Assembly: GCA_016165875.1 (NCBI GenBank)
Contig: JABBOT010000001.1
Location: 33,659,011-33,723,010 of the forward strand
Source: Acanthopleura granulata
Taxonomy: Eukaryota > Mollusca > Polyplacophora > Chitonida > Chitonidae
Length of the DNA stretch: 64,000 nt
Direction: 5' to 3'
Position 1 is the stretch's first letter; every line of letters starts with the position of its first letter. The position numbers and the translations under genes were made by a program. This document shows positions 1 to 12,149 of the stretch, piece by piece. The notes under the pieces were generated by a model. It searched no databases, was not told the origin of the DNA, and worked only from the letters and a program-made list of their open reading frames with translations.

Positions 1-108
1 TATCCTACACACCAACATATCCCCAACACAGAAATATCCTACACACGCTACACTGAAATATCCTACACACCAATATATCCCCTACACTGTGATATACAAT
101 GTACATGT
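1..108. repeat. Degenerate short tandem repeat
   Basis: The motif TATCCTACACACCAAYATAT recurs three to four times with irregular spacing and leads into the cleaner 27-bp array that follows. It is probably a decayed edge of the same minisatellite. The array may continue to the left of the window. Confidence 0.6.
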
Positions 109-395
109 ACCTAAGACTGACATATCTCCTACACCACACATCCCTGACATATCTCCTACACCATACATCCCTGACAGATCTCCTACTCCACACATCCTTG
201 ACATATCTCCTACACCACACATCCCTGACAGATCTCCTACACCACACATCCCTGACAGATCTCCTACACCACACATCCTTGACATATCTCCTACACCACA
301 CATCCTTGACATATCTCCTACACCACACATCCCTGACAGATCTCCTACACCACACATCCCTGACAGATCTCCTACACCACACATCCCTGAAACAA
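109..395. repeat. 27-bp minisatellite, about 10.5 units
   Basis: The string ATCTCCTAC occurs at 124, 151, 178 and onwards at exact 27-bp steps. Units differ mainly by ACAT versus ACAG at the junction and CCCTGA versus CCTTGA inside. Because 27 is a multiple of three, frames stay open on both strands (9-residue periods such as SPTPHIPDI). Those frames have no other coding support and are treated as by-products. Confidence 0.9.
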
Positions 396-699
396 CCATT
401 ACCCAATGCTGACATGTTTCCAGGGCAGGACATGGAAAGATCATGTTGAACACCTTTCTGTAATGCGTCCACACAGGAACCAACTGACAGCACTATAACT
501 GACAGCACTATAACTGCATGTATCTAGAGAATGATGCACTGGTGATTCAGACAAGCTCATGGGTGACTGGCCATCAAAGTTTCACAGAGCTGATAAGAGA
601 CAATGCCATAAAATATATATTCTACCAGCTGTGAGAGCAGCTGACTGACTGAGAACGAAGAATGATCATGCGCTAGTGGAAGAGCAGCCTAGAACTGAT
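396..699. other. Unannotated spacer
   Basis: AT-rich sequence between two minisatellites. There is no frame, splice pattern or repeat beyond a short duplicated motif (ACTGACAGCACTATAACTG) near 482-515. Confidence 0.5.
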
Positions 700-1190
700 G
701 GTTGACCTTCAGCTGGGAGAGCAGACCACTGAATAAGACTGAAGGGTGACAATCAGCTGGGAGAGCAGCATATTGACAGAGGCTGAAGGGCGACAATCAG
801 CTGGGAGAAGAGACCACTGAATAAGACTGAAGGGTGACTATCAGCTGGGAGAGCAGCCCAGTGACTGAGGATGAAGGGTGACTATCAGCTGGGAGAGCAG
901 CCCAGTGACTGAGGATGAAGGGTGACTATCAGCTGGGAGAGCAGCATATTGACAGAGGCTGGAGGGTGACAATCGGCTGGGAGAAGAGACCACTGAATAA
1001 GCCTGAAGGGTGACTATCAGCTGGGAGAGCAGCCCAGTGACTGAGACTGGAGGGTGACTATTAGCTGGGAGAGCAGCATATTGACAGAGGCTGAAGGGTG
1101 ACAATCAGCTGGGAGAGGAGCACACTGACTGAGACTGACGGGTGACCATTAACTGGAAAAACAGCCCACTGACTGAGACTGGAGGGTGAC
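700..1190. repeat. 44-bp minisatellite, about 11 units
   Basis: AGCTGGGAG recurs at 711, 755, 799 and 843 in exact 44-bp steps and continues to about 1165. The units carry alternating variants: AGCCCAGTGACTGAGGATGAAG, AGCATATTGACAGAGGCT and AGACCACTGAATAAGACT. The alternation suggests duplication of multi-unit blocks. No gene is supported here. Confidence 0.88.
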
Positions 1191-1296
1191 TGACCATCAA
1201 CTGTGGACGATGATTACTATAGCTCTAATACCAGCGCATTCACAAAGGATAGGCAATGACCATATATGTAAGTTAGACCAACCCCATGACTGTGTA

Positions 1297-1559
1297 TTTT
1301 ATTTATTTATTTGATTGGTGTTTTATGCCGTACTCAAGAATATTTCACTCATACGATGGCGACCAGCATTACTGTGGGAGGAAGCCGTGCGGACCCAGGA
1401 GGGAAAACCACGACCATCCGCAGGTTGCTGGCAGACCTTCCCCCATACGGCTGGAGAGGAAGCCAGCATGAGCTGGGCTTGAACAGCGACTGCATTGGTG
1501 GGAGGTTTTGGTCATTGCGCTATGTTAGTTCGCTAACCGACTGAGCCACGCAGGCCCCG
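1297..1559 (-). mobile_element. tRNA-derived SINE, family 1, near full length
   Basis: On the minus strand the element begins with a tRNA-like head: an A-box-like TGGCTCAGTCGGTTAGCG and, further in, a B-box-like segment near 1480. A conserved central part follows (AGCCAGCATGAGCTGG... read from the plus strand, plus the CAGGTTGCTGGCAGACCTTCC block). It ends with CACCAATCAAATAAATAAAT. On the plus strand the tail therefore reads as a TTTATTTATT run at 1297. The architecture of tRNA head, central domain and short simple-repeat tail is typical of SINEs mobilised by a LINE partner. The copy is diverged but essentially complete. Short frames across it are shadows. Confidence 0.85.
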
Positions 1560-2282
1560 ACTGTGTATGAGGGTTATCATTATCAACTGCAAAAGAATCT
1601 CACAGACTAAGGACGGAAGGCTGCCATCAGTTCTGACACAGAATAGTCAAGTGCTTTCTTGTTTCGAAAGTATCCGACCTGAAATCATAGCGAAAAAGAC
1701 AACTCTGCCAGAGGAGACATTTGACAGTTCCACCTGTGTTTCCATGGAAACTTCATAAACGAGCCTTAGAACAAGGTTATTCTATATGACAGGTTAATCA
1801 CTAATACGGAGCTTAATGAGGTGACGGCTCGAGTGATGTCCCTCCTTCTGTTTGATGTGACACCTCATTGCTGTAGGACACACAGGCTGGACAAATGTGC
1901 CAATTTGGCCAAAAGTGAAACTTTGCCATAAAACATACACATTCAATTAAGGGAGATAAAGCTGTCATTGTCTAGCCACAATAAACCCATTAGCATCAGA
2001 GCGACACAGCATTTTTTGTTACATTCTATGTGTATCTTTGAATAATGAAATATGCCTCTGTTAAATACTTGCCAAGATTATATCACGTACCAACATGTCA
2101 TGATCATCTTCATACCGGGCCTGGTTCTGATGGCTAGTTTCAGCTTATTAGCACCATTCTCGGCACACAGCAGTCAGCCATTCACCAAGGAGGAAGGGGA
2201 CTTAAATCAATCCCCACTGTCACCACACCAAGGTATCCACACCAAGGCAAGGTATCCACACACAAAAAATCCCTAAAGATTT
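1560..2282. other. Unannotated intergenic or intronic DNA
   Basis: Unique-looking, AT-rich sequence with frames under 75 codons. A plus-strand frame at 2052-2276 has no convincing splice signals. A minus-strand stretch near 2105-2160 could be read as a small exon, but this was not supported. Confidence 0.4.
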
Positions 2283-2445
2283 ATTTATTTATTTATTTGA
2301 TTGGTGTTTTACGCTGTGCTCAAGAACATTTCACTTATGCAATGGTGGCCAGCATTATAGTGGGTGGAAACCAGTCAGCGCCCCAGGTGAAACCCATGAC
2401 CATCCACAGACCTTCCCAGGTACGGCCCGAGAGGAAGAAATTACA
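2283..2445 (-). mobile_element. SINE family 1, 5'-truncated
   Basis: The tail TTTATTTATTTATTTGATTGGTG and the tail-proximal body match the copy at 1297. The homology stops at the GAGAGGAAG block, so the tRNA-like head is missing. Loss of the head is what incomplete reverse transcription would produce. Confidence 0.8.
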
Positions 2446-4547
2446 TCTTTTGAAAAATCACGACCAAATGTTTATGTAGCCTGTGTTTCATGATTTAATG
2501 TATATTATTATTTGATCACAGGACTGAATGATCCTTTTCCTGAACTGTATATAGGGACATTTGTCTTTCAGAGGATACTGGTCTGCCCGATATCGTTATC
2601 AGTGCTCTGAGAGCTCATTTACATATTCACTGGAAACAAATTTGTTCTAAAGGAATTATTTTTAATACCTTAACAATATTCCAAACAGATTATTTGATAA
2701 TTTCAATTGGGATGAAATTTCCATTTCATCTAAGCTCCCGGCAAGAAAGGCAAAAAAAGCAACTTAGCCCACTTGTGTTTCATACATTTGATAGAAATTA
2801 ATAGGGTACTCATGCTATATATGCACTGTAACAGGTACACCATAAAGGACGAACTTCAGTCCATTTGCCACTATACTGCTGAAATATTACAGTCGTTGCG
2901 TTAAGCTATAATCATCCATCATTTTTTATTCCATGATTCTGTTGCGTGTCCATGCTATGACTTCCCTAAAGTACCTTACCATATTGTATGATGAATCTAC
3001 TGTTCCTAACTGTATTAATGTGCTATGTACGCTGCCATCCCAAACACAAGGTATGTCTCCACATTACGTAAGCTGCCTTCTCACATTACCTCATGCCATT
3101 ACGTGGGTGTGAAAACAGATCGTTTGTTGAAACAAGTCACAATGGTAGTTTGTATAAAGAGCATGTAAATAATTAACTCTCAACACAACGCCATAAACGC
3201 CACAATGCATAAGCCATAACCATTATGACCCTGAAAAAAAAAATCCCCTTCATAAAAAAAAGGATCAACAGGCACTTACGAGGACCAGATTCAGTGATTA
3301 ACCAATGCGGTTTGATTGCCGGGGAAAATCTATAAACGTGTGAAGTGTGGCTTGGCAAGGCGTGCGTGCATGCATGGGCAGATAACTTGCTCAGTGAGCA
3401 CATCTGGGCACGCTGAGTAGGTAACGAGGCAGAGTTTTAGGAAATGCACCCATGAGTAAACACGATCAGGGTGTTGTACAAACACCAATGGTGACCAATC
3501 AGGGACACCATCGCAGGCCCTATGGGATCCGATCATTTATAACCATCGGCTGAACATCAACTGAGATTTGATGGAAATCAGCAGTGCCAGATATCTGTCG
3601 TTGGTCTGTGTCAATATCGCAGGGTCATTTATCATGCCTACCGTTTGGCATCTAAACATCCATCAAAAGATACAAGCAAAGATTGGACGATGTTCTGGCT
3701 CGTGTAAGAACCATGATACACATACATACAAGTACAGTTGTCCAATTGTACAGCTCTCCATTCTCTTGGAGCTCACAGTTGGACAGCCTGACAGCTACCT
3801 TAATACAGGCTTCGTGTATAGGCATGTCTAAGTCTGAGCTTTATGTAAACATTGCTCTCTCCTCACAATTTCTGCTAAGGGTAATCAAAATGGCTTCATT
3901 CTTTCTCAAGCAATCCTGAATACCACACATCGCCACAAACATGTACCTCTGTTAAAACATTTATGCAGAATTACCAAGTACCATCCAATGAGCTAGAAAG
4001 ATTGAGGGACGAAAGATAGGTTAAACAATAGAAATATGATTGGTCATGTTAGTGATAATAGGATAGATAGCTTGGGATTTTTCGCTTCCAGTCGAGATTA
4101 ATAATTAACAGATTCTGGGGGTCAGAATGACAGAGACAGATGACTCGCAAAGGGATTAGTGTGAATAAGACAAGGATGCGAGATCCCAGAGGATCTTCAG
4201 ACATCAAACAGAAATCACTAACATACTGAACGCAACAGATTAGTCAGAAGGAAGGAAAACAACATCCATTTAGAACTGCCAGATTTTACTCATGTCCAGC
4301 TATTTACAAAAATCACTTTGGCATGTTTCCCAAAATCTCAAATGATGAGGTATCCTTCCCCGCATAATGGCGACTCAGGGTAAAGTCCGTTTGACCAATG
4401 ATCTCTTTTGTTATCTGAGTACTAAGTAACCAGTTTGCCCGCAGACTGTCAAGGCAAAGGCAGGAATGAACGACAGACTATATAGCTTATAGGAGTGAGT
4501 TACTTTAGGCAGGAAAGGCTCCCCATTCTGGTTAGCAAGCACAGTAA
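2446..4547. other. Unannotated DNA
   Basis: AT-rich sequence with scattered stops in all frames. A 50-nt minus-strand open stretch at 3280-3329 with a GTAAGTG donor was considered as an exon and is listed as rejected. Nothing else is recognisable. Confidence 0.4.
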
Positions 4548-4790
4548 TATATTTATTTACTTATTTATTAATTTGATTGGTGTTTCACTCCACACTCAAG
4601 AATATTTCACTTACGGCACAACCGACAGCATTGTGGTGGGAGGAAACTTTGCAGAGACCGGCAGTTCTCTAGGGCTAGGAAGCCAACATGAGCTAAACTT
4701 GAGCTCACAGTGGCGGCATTGGTTAGAGGCTCCTGGGTCATTACACTGTGCTGGTATGCTCACCACTTTGACCACAGAGGCCCTGCGACC
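4548..4790 (-). mobile_element. SINE family 1 with internal deletion
   Basis: The tail starts at 4548 with TATTTATTTACTTATTTATT. The body matches the family consensus, but the central CCATCCGCAGGTTGCTGGCAG block is missing. The head end is retained: TCCTGGGTCATTACACTGTGCTGGTATGCT, then CACAGAGGCCC near 4780. The copy is diverged. Confidence 0.8.
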
Positions 4791-5569
4791 GCCTCGTTGG
4801 CCTGACGGTTTGAGTTTCTCACTTGAGGTCTGGAGATCCGTGGTCAATCCTGGGACTTAAAAAAATGGCATTTGGGGCCCAGCACTGAGCGATTAGAGCA
4901 AGGAAACAGAACTGGTCAGCCTGGTGTCAGTATAACCCATATGACTGGGTGAGGTGTCATGTGTGGTGTCTTCGGGATGGTGCTCCAGTGGACTTGCCCT
5001 GCCACAAGGAGACACAGCATATCTACAGGACTCCTTGTCGTCATTTGAAAGGGAAAAATATTGAGTAAAACACTGGGCATACATACATACACAGTGGCCC
5101 TGAGCAATACATATATTGATTTACAATGTCAGGCAGTTATTGCAGCTAATTCACTTAATTTGAGCCTGCATAGGAACATGTAAAATACGCATGAAATATT
5201 AACAGCTAAGTTAATCAGCTAGGTGTCAGAAGATGATTCCGATACTTATCGCCCAAGTCTACAGGATGTATGATGAAAATAGCTATATATGGAAAAGTTG
5301 ACCACTCTTAAACAAGATGCTACTACTATTTATAACAAAATGACAGACCACTACATTGACACAGCACTCCGGCATCTGAACAGGCTTTTTTCATAATGAC
5401 ATTTGATTCCTCCATATCATCTCTGAATACCAAAACTGCTCACTTGTTGGGCAAGATTTCATAGCTACTTATGACGACAACAATAAATTGCAAACGCACT
5501 GCCTTTGTCTCCATAGCACAGGCTCATTTGAAGAAGATTTACCAAAAAAAATCCGAAAAAACAGACTGA
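4791..5569. other. Unannotated DNA
   Basis: No frame or repeat stands out. The sequence is AT-rich, with short ACATACATAC runs near 5080-5110. Confidence 0.4.
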
Positions 5570-5631
5570 CGTGTGTGATATGGCAAATACTGTAAATGCC
5601 TTTTTATTCATGTGGTGTTAACATTTGCGGG

Positions 5632-5658
5632 TTTCGCAGCAAACAAATTTCTGCGAAA
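5632..5658. repeat. Perfect 8-bp inverted repeat (hairpin)
   Basis: TTTCGCAG at 5632-5639 and CTGCGAAA at 5651-5658 are exact reverse complements separated by 11 bases. The surrounding text (ACTGTAAATGCC...TTCGCAGC...TGCGAAAATAAG) resembles the TTCGCG-rich ends of some invertebrate DNA transposons. It lies about 220 bp beyond the 3' side of the transposase remnant, so it may be part of that element. A matching opposite end was not found. Confidence 0.5.
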
Positions 5659-5879
5659 ATAAGTGCCATTGAATATAAAACCCATGCGTTTCATATATAC
5701 TTGTATTCTGCAGTGCAGTGTGTGTACTTGTTAAACAAATGAAGGACAATGTATGTATTTTAGATAAATACTAGTAAGCCATTTATTAATATAGCATGCG
5801 TTACAGTTATAAATTCATTAACAAGCACTACAGTTCTAATACTTTTTCAAACACGTTAATTAGAAATACCTAACTAGAA

Positions 5880-6668
5880 TGTATTCCGGTTTTCACAAAT
5901 CCAGCTTGGATCAAATCCTGTCTCTTGCTGATTATGTTGTGATACTTAATAATTCACCGGGCATGACTTGGCTTCAACGTTGTGGGAACCATGCTGAGGC
6001 CCGTCTGGTCCCAGTTTATGACAAGTTCACTGGGGATGTTGTTTTGACTGATGACATCAGACACACGCTTAAGGAAAGTTTCCTTCATCTGTTCAAAGTC
6101 TTCTGGCAACTTCTTCACATCTCTTGTTCCCTTTCTCTTCACATATCCCATTCGTCTCAGCCCACGTCTCAGTGATGTCAATTGTGCCGACTAACTATGG
6201 GAGTTTGGTTTTGTCCTGCTTTAGAATAATGCCTTCTGCTGCTGCCATTACAATTCTGCGGTTGATCACTCCGCCACTCAAACGGACTTTTTTTACCCAG
6301 TCCCTTACCATGTCATCAAGTTTCTTGCCGAGTAGTAAGGGATGACCAGTCGTAGACTTAGGAAGGGATGGAATAATGTTGCTGGGGGTTTCCTTAATCT
6401 TCGGACCGTACTTTCATTAATTGAGCGACCTAGCTGAGGGGAAAATTTTCGGGCAGCACGTGCTAATGCCAATTTCCACGGCAGTTCGGGCAATCTTAGC
6501 TCTCATCTCGTCATCATAGCTGTTATAGTCACCAAGCTTTCGTTTTCTGTGATTTTCTGCCATTACATCTACAGCATCGTTGGCAGCCTGAATGGTCTCA
6601 GCCTCTTCTGAAGACTGGTCTGTGATCTGTGAATCTTGGCAGGGTTTGTTGGGGTTATCCATTTCCAC
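5880..6668 (-). pseudogene. Broken pogo/Tigger-type transposase
   Basis: Three overlapping minus-strand frames together look like the N-terminal half of a DDE transposase of the pogo/Tigger (DDE_1) type. From 6668 down they show an acidic N-terminus, then KRKLGDYNSYDDEMRAKIAR and SINESTVRR, which resemble a DNA-binding helical region. Next come LGKKLDDMVRDWV and SGGVINRRIVMAAAEGI, then GYVKRKGTRDVKK and finally INWDQTGLSMVP around 6000. The aspartate of INWDQTG corresponds to the first catalytic acid of that superfamily. Reading through needs at least two frame changes, and there is an in-frame stop after DKTKLP. The homology ends soon after the first acid, so the rest of the catalytic domain is absent. 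It is dead. The assignment rests on motif recognition, without a search. Confidence 0.7.
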
Positions 6669-7069
6669 AAAGACATTTTGTTGCAGTACTAACTGACTGT
6701 CTTATCAGGTGAAAGAAGAATGATTGCTGTTGAAATCTACAGCGCCTTATATTTCGGAGAAATTTACTCAAATCTGTCACAGTTCACTCAAAGTTTCACT
6801 CACACTGCTGATGCATGAGAATTAAACAGTGGGATTTATTTATATCACATTTAATCCTTCGTTGTCTCCCGGAGTGAGTGACACGAATATATACTCACAC
6901 AGCAGGTAAGGGCTTCATCTTATAATGATTAACAGTTAAAGATTTTGTAATGGTAAAGAATTGATTTTAGTCTGTATTATTAAAACACCTTTGAAAGTAT
7001 GTGCATGTAACAATAGACAACAGCCTCAAAGACTGACCACGGCCTATTGTATCTATAGCTACTGCAATA
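6669..7069. other. Unannotated DNA
   Basis: AT-rich sequence between the transposase remnant and the first MITE. No frame or terminal repeat was identified. Confidence 0.4.
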
Positions 7070-7401
7070 GGGAAGTTTCGAGATTGAACTCTTTTATCAC
7101 TACAGGTAAGAAAAGCCCTAGTGTACCATGTGACATTTACTATAACATGCGCCTGTGAGAAAAGTTTACAAAAAAATTACTTGGACTAGATGCATGATAG
7201 GGAAAACTGAGGAGCTGGAAGTTTTTAAATTTAAGAATCTCCTGATTGAAGGAGAGGTCGTTTGTACCTTCCCTAACACAGCAAGACAGGTGATTTGTAA
7301 CTTAAAATCAACAACATTGTCAGACATTTTTGACAAGTCACATGACACAGTTGATCTCTTTTTACCTTCTATGACAAAAGAGCTCATACGCGAAACTCCC
7401 C
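7070..7401 (-). mobile_element. MITE, copy 1 (332 bp), TA-flanked
   Basis: The left end GGGAAGTTTCGAGATTGAAC and the right end (reverse complement GGGGAGTTTCGCGTATGAGC) form inverted terminal repeats that continue into CTCTTTTRTC and a poly-pyrimidine stretch ending GGTAAAAA. The element is flanked by TA on both sides (7068-7069 and 7402-7403), a target-site duplication typical of Tc1/mariner-type elements. The interior matches the reverse complement of the copy at 57040, for example GATTGAAGGAGAGGT and GACAGGTGATT. There is no transposase, so it is non-autonomous. A plus-strand frame of 162 codons at 7155-7643 runs through it and past its edge, and is an artefact. Confidence 0.85.
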
Positions 7402-7403
7402 TA

Positions 7404-8569
7404 TTGCAAAGATTTCATATTGTTGTCTTAATTAAATTAATAAAGACATACAAAAATGGAACAATAGTAAATTTCCCATTGCAGGACACTCTAATAAAAA
7501 GATACTGTATTTACACCAAATATGCCCAAAAACCATTTTTTAATGGAAATCAAATCACAAACTATTATTTTTCGGTGCTGAAATTTCCATGCACATATTT
7601 GATTAATGACATCATATATAGTAAAATGGCACAAATAATTTAGATACTGATTGTTTTTATGTTTATGTTATTATTGAAAACTGTTGACTGCTTAATGCTT
7701 TTCGCATGTATCCAAGTGTCTCAATTTTTATATTTTATATACTTTCTTAGTTCTTAGGTGGTTTCTGTGATTTGTCACTTGGGAAACTGGGTCCCAATTT
7801 GGTGATATAGGAAATATGAGGCCAAATACTGGAAGTTGTGGAGGTCAAGTCCAAGCTAGGATAAAACTACTGCTTGATTGTCACCTCTTCTGGGAGACAC
7901 ACTTTTCAGGGATTTCCTGTAACGCCAAGGTGGCCACAATTAACACCATCGTCAGAGATACGAGAGACAGATACAGTCTGGTGGGACCTTGATCGCGTCG
8001 ACAGACTCAAGCCTCCCAGGACTGGCAAGAGTGAAGACCCTCACTAGCTTGGTACTGAGACTGGCCCGAACACCAATCAAAACATTCCACTGGATTGTGT
8101 ACAAGGCCACGGCCAGACAATTGCGAAGCCGTACAAATCACTCGTTATTACAGGGACACAGCCCGTAATAGGTTGTTCAAACAGGAAAGGCCCAGTGACC
8201 AGCGAGCCAGCATTGTATGGATTCTGCTCTCAATTTGTCTACTTGATACAACGGGCAATTAAGGTTCCAAGATGAACTGGAGAAAAAAACATGCAAGGGT
8301 TAAAACAAAGTGCAAACAATTCGCACAGAAATACTCGCACTTCAAAGCATGTTCATGCATAATATAGCAACCACTGGTTCTTTGGAATGCATGTATAGCT
8401 CCAGGATTATAAAATCCTGATTGCAGAGCAGATTGGGCACACAATTTAACTGGAATATGGATAGAATTTACCTCTGATATTTATTTATCTGTTTATTTCT
8501 TTCTTTGATGTTTACATGTAACTTTGTACTTTGTTATGTTTTTCACTTCATAAGACTACTGTCGTGCTT
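7404..8569. other. Unannotated DNA
   Basis: AT-rich at first. A more GC-balanced stretch at about 7790-8240 contains no reading frame with splice signals. Nothing was identified. Confidence 0.35.
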
Positions 8570-8712
8570 GTTTTGGATAGAGGAAGCTGCAGTGCCTGGG
8601 CAAAGCCACTGGCCAGAGGCAATTAACTGACCAACTTTTCCACATGTGACATACAGATCTCCATGTCCTACTGGGCGAAAACAAAAATTCTCTGACAAAC
8701 TTCATGCAAGAA
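8570..8712 (-). mobile_element. SINE family 2 fragment
   Basis: GCAGTGCCTGGGCAAAGCC, CAACTTTTCCACATGTGACAT and CTACTGGGCGAAAAC line up in order with the body of the element at 51826-51960 and with the fragment at 55990. The tRNA-like head and the tail are not present. Confidence 0.6.
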
Positions 8713-11700
8713 CACATGTACCTACAAACATCCTTATGAATGCTGATGACCAATCTTTGCCACCTGGAACTGAAGAGCTTTATGCATAATAATCTTGTAA
8801 TAAACCTGTATTAAATGAGCAGTGATATGATAGAGGCTGCAGGCAGCCTACTCCAGATGCCCTGGGATGATGCAAATGGAGGTGATCCCCTGCCATGTGC
8901 CTGTCTGGCTCTAATTTACGGTCAACAGGAGAGTTGCAGTCAGACATCACACCTGTCAACAGACGACACCAGAATGAGATAATCCAGGGAGAGGGAAGGG
9001 ATATCTGAGTGCAGGGTGAGAAGGTCAGCATTGAGATATGTGCTCAGGACGAGTCTGATGCTCATTTGTTTGTTCAGACAAACAAGAGACCCTGGACAGC
9101 AAAACTGTTTAGATGAACATTCCTACCCTGCTGACAGCTTTTAGCTCTCATGTGGAAGACACACAGACATTAACCGAACCTGGAAATGACCTGGGTTCTC
9201 TCTGTGTGAATACAGCCATGAGATATAAAGGTAGAATTTAGGATATTTCACTTCTGCAATTTTGTGACCGTACTAACATGAAATAAATGCAGCCTACGCT
9301 TCAAAACAGGAGCTACCAATACACATGGTGCGTGTAAGGGCCAATGGAACGAGCCCCTCAATCAAAGTAAATTATAAAAACAAATAAGTAAATAGAAAAG
9401 CCCCATTTAATATCTATGTCTATGTCCCCAGACATTCATACTTGATTTTCCAGTGCAGTGTAAATGATTCATGGATAATTATGACAGCAACCTCTTACAA
9501 GAAAACTATGGGGGAAAAACAACAAAGGCCAAAGAAGAATTATCGAGCCAAAAGTGCCAGCTACACAGAAAAATATCTCACATAACAATTTCCCGAACTT
9601 TTGATGAAGTTCAAGAATTCAAGTCACTGACAATTCCAGCAGGTGAATCCATGTTGTTGAGCAAACCTCACATCATTCTGATGTCTGTGCAAAACCTTGG
9701 ACTTCAAATTTCCAGACAAATGATGTTTTGATGTTTAATGACTTGTTAACATGCAAACTGCCGTAAGGGCGTCCATGGAGCTCTTGCCGAGAAGTTTCTT
9801 TCAAACGACTCAATAACTGATGTTACATGCACATATTTCAGTTGTTTGTTCTCTGATCGATTTAGATTATGGTGAATAAAAACATATGAAAACATGATGG
9901 AACAAAATGACTCAGAATCACAGAAGATGTATCAATTAATTATCACCGTGGATATTTTTCCAGACAATATGGGAGTATAATTTGACCTCAGAAGCTAGAC
10001 TGTCAATATCACCACCTATCAGGTCAGAAAGGTTTTCTGGTGCTATGTACAGTTAATGATTTACATAAATGATTCACAGTTTCCATAACAGGAAAAGGAA
10101 ATTTCTTTCACTAAATTAAGTAATGCCATGTTTTCCAGCCAAGTACACCTTCAGTGCACGCACCTGACACAACGAAATTTATATATTAATGGAACTCCTC
10201 CATCTTCCCTACAAAGAATTCTGCAACTTTTGTCAATATAATTTGAAAAAAAATGGATAATTGTGTTCATTATAAATGTGTGTTTGTTTTCATATCTACT
10301 GACAATTACTCAAACATATCGCATGTGGCCAATATAGTCATATTCACATAGTGAAACATAATCTAGCTTTTGCGTACTTAAATTTAGCTTAATATCCCAG
10401 ATCAGAAAGTCCACATTCAAGTTGTTTACCTCAAAGAAAATTAAACGCTTAATAGCATGTGTGGGTTTCCGCGTTTATTTCAATCCACAAATGGCAACAG
10501 ATATCACTTTCAAGCATGCTCTCTTTTGTTTCCTTTGGCCACTATATACAAACAAAAGCTTTCTTCCCTCTCGTAAATGCCAACTGATTTTCTGAATGAT
10601 CGACTTGTAGCAAATTTCATATCACTAAGTCAGTCCTGAAAACAAACAAAAAAAATGAAAAATAGGAGAAAAACAAATTTTTTAGAAACCCGTGTAACTC
10701 CCAGCAAGGTTCGAAAATGGAATCTCTTCTGCTCAGCACAAGCTCACATTGTTTTCCATGTAGAGCTTTTTGGTACAAAATGCCTGAACCTTCTGACTCA
10801 CAGATGGATCACAGACTGTGATTGTTCTGATTGGCTAATTTGTATTCTGGTCATACCCAAACCTCTCATAACGTTCCCAGAATCAACTGGTGAATTCAGA
10901 GCAAAGTCAACCACAGATGCCACGGTTAAGTATGGCATACTGGCCAATATTTCATTCACTTCTCTATTCCAATTACAGATGGGATACACTGACGCACTAC
11001 AATCTCACCACGCAACCAGGAATGAGGCAAACCTATGCTGCTATGATCTACTATTTGCTGCAGCGTATCGAATTTATGCGCAATCACACACCATGTACAG
11101 CTGATCATTATTATGCGTAATACATCAAATCGTTTATTTGAGGAATATCATATGCTGAATTCCACTCTTTTTAGAAAACATTAAAATGGCTGTTTGCACA
11201 ACACCTGTCTGTAATTTTTTATACATACTGTTATCTACAAGTCTTTAAGAGAAGTTCTGAGTTTTACTCATGTTAATCTTGAGTTATGCATGCCACCAAA
11301 CTAAGTACATCACAGCTGTTCATCATTACATCACGCATGTCCATGTAACTTATCAAATTCCTCATTAGAATTAAGAACACAGGATACATATCTTAAGTAT
11401 CCTAAAACACTAAAACACCTGTTTACTGCATGAAGCGTGACTCTTCTCTATACATGTATGTACAGGTATACTGCTGTCAACAGATTTTAAGTGACGATCC
11501 TGCCAAATACAAAATAACCTGCAGTAATTTGTACGTGACCATCTTACACTAATTATGTAATAATCTCTGTAACATGTAAATGTCAGGCACAGACTTCCTG
11601 GCAAATCTAATATAAAGAACAGGTGATAATTACGCCAGTATCCTAGGTATTGATCACACCAGAGCTGAGAATGACATGAAAGGCATCTAACACACACGGT

Positions 11701-12149
11701 CACATGGCAGACACAAACATGAGCAACAGGTAATTACCTGAGGCACTCCAGGTAGCAATATTCATGGTATATCCAGGCCGTAATGGCCGGGTATACGAGA
11801 ATCTAATATCCATTAAGAGGCTCAGTGTAAAAGGGTATCACTGCATATACTCATATACACCTGGCAAATCGAAGCTAATCAAGAATAACTGGGAAACCAT
11901 AGGTGTGAGAGGCGCTGACCAGATGCTGGCTGCAAATGGTTATACCAAATGTGCATTACTGGCCCCATAGTGATTTATTTCTAGTTGATACACCACTGAT
12001 TATGGTATTAAATCCTTTCATCTTGTAATATAGTGCATTTTTCATGTCAAATATATATATATCTGCATATGCATAAATGTAAGATAATTAAAAAGAATAA
12101 TTAAAAGAATCCATGTCTTATGCAAGATAATATCATGCTTGCTAATTGT
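8713..12149. other. Unannotated DNA
   Basis: Long AT-rich stretch. It contains a plus-strand frame of 149 codons at 10655-11104 and one of 86 codons at 9471-9731. Neither has recognisable motifs or convincing splice sites. A minus-strand open stretch ending at a GTAATT at about 11734 was noted, but its acceptor is poor. Confidence 0.35.

Noticed and set aside
1..1190. CRISPR-like array
   Set aside because: The repeats are directly tandem with no unique spacers, and the DNA is animal nuclear in character.
3280..3329. 50-nt minus exon with GTAAGTG donor and phase compatible with gene A exon 1
   Set aside because: The acceptor is weak and the exon is tiny. A one-in-three phase match over 10 kb of intron is not enough.
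7155..7643. 162-codon plus frame
   Set aside because: It starts inside a MITE and runs out of its end into AT-rich DNA. The MITE part is open only by chance and is non-coding in the other copies.
10655..11104. 149-codon plus frame, the longest outside repeats
   Set aside because: No recognisable motif, no good splice sites and no codon bias that I can see. A minus frame is open over part of it as well.
11734..11801. Minus-strand open stretch ending at GTAATT
   Set aside because: No pyrimidine tract before the acceptor, two frames open, and a weak donor.
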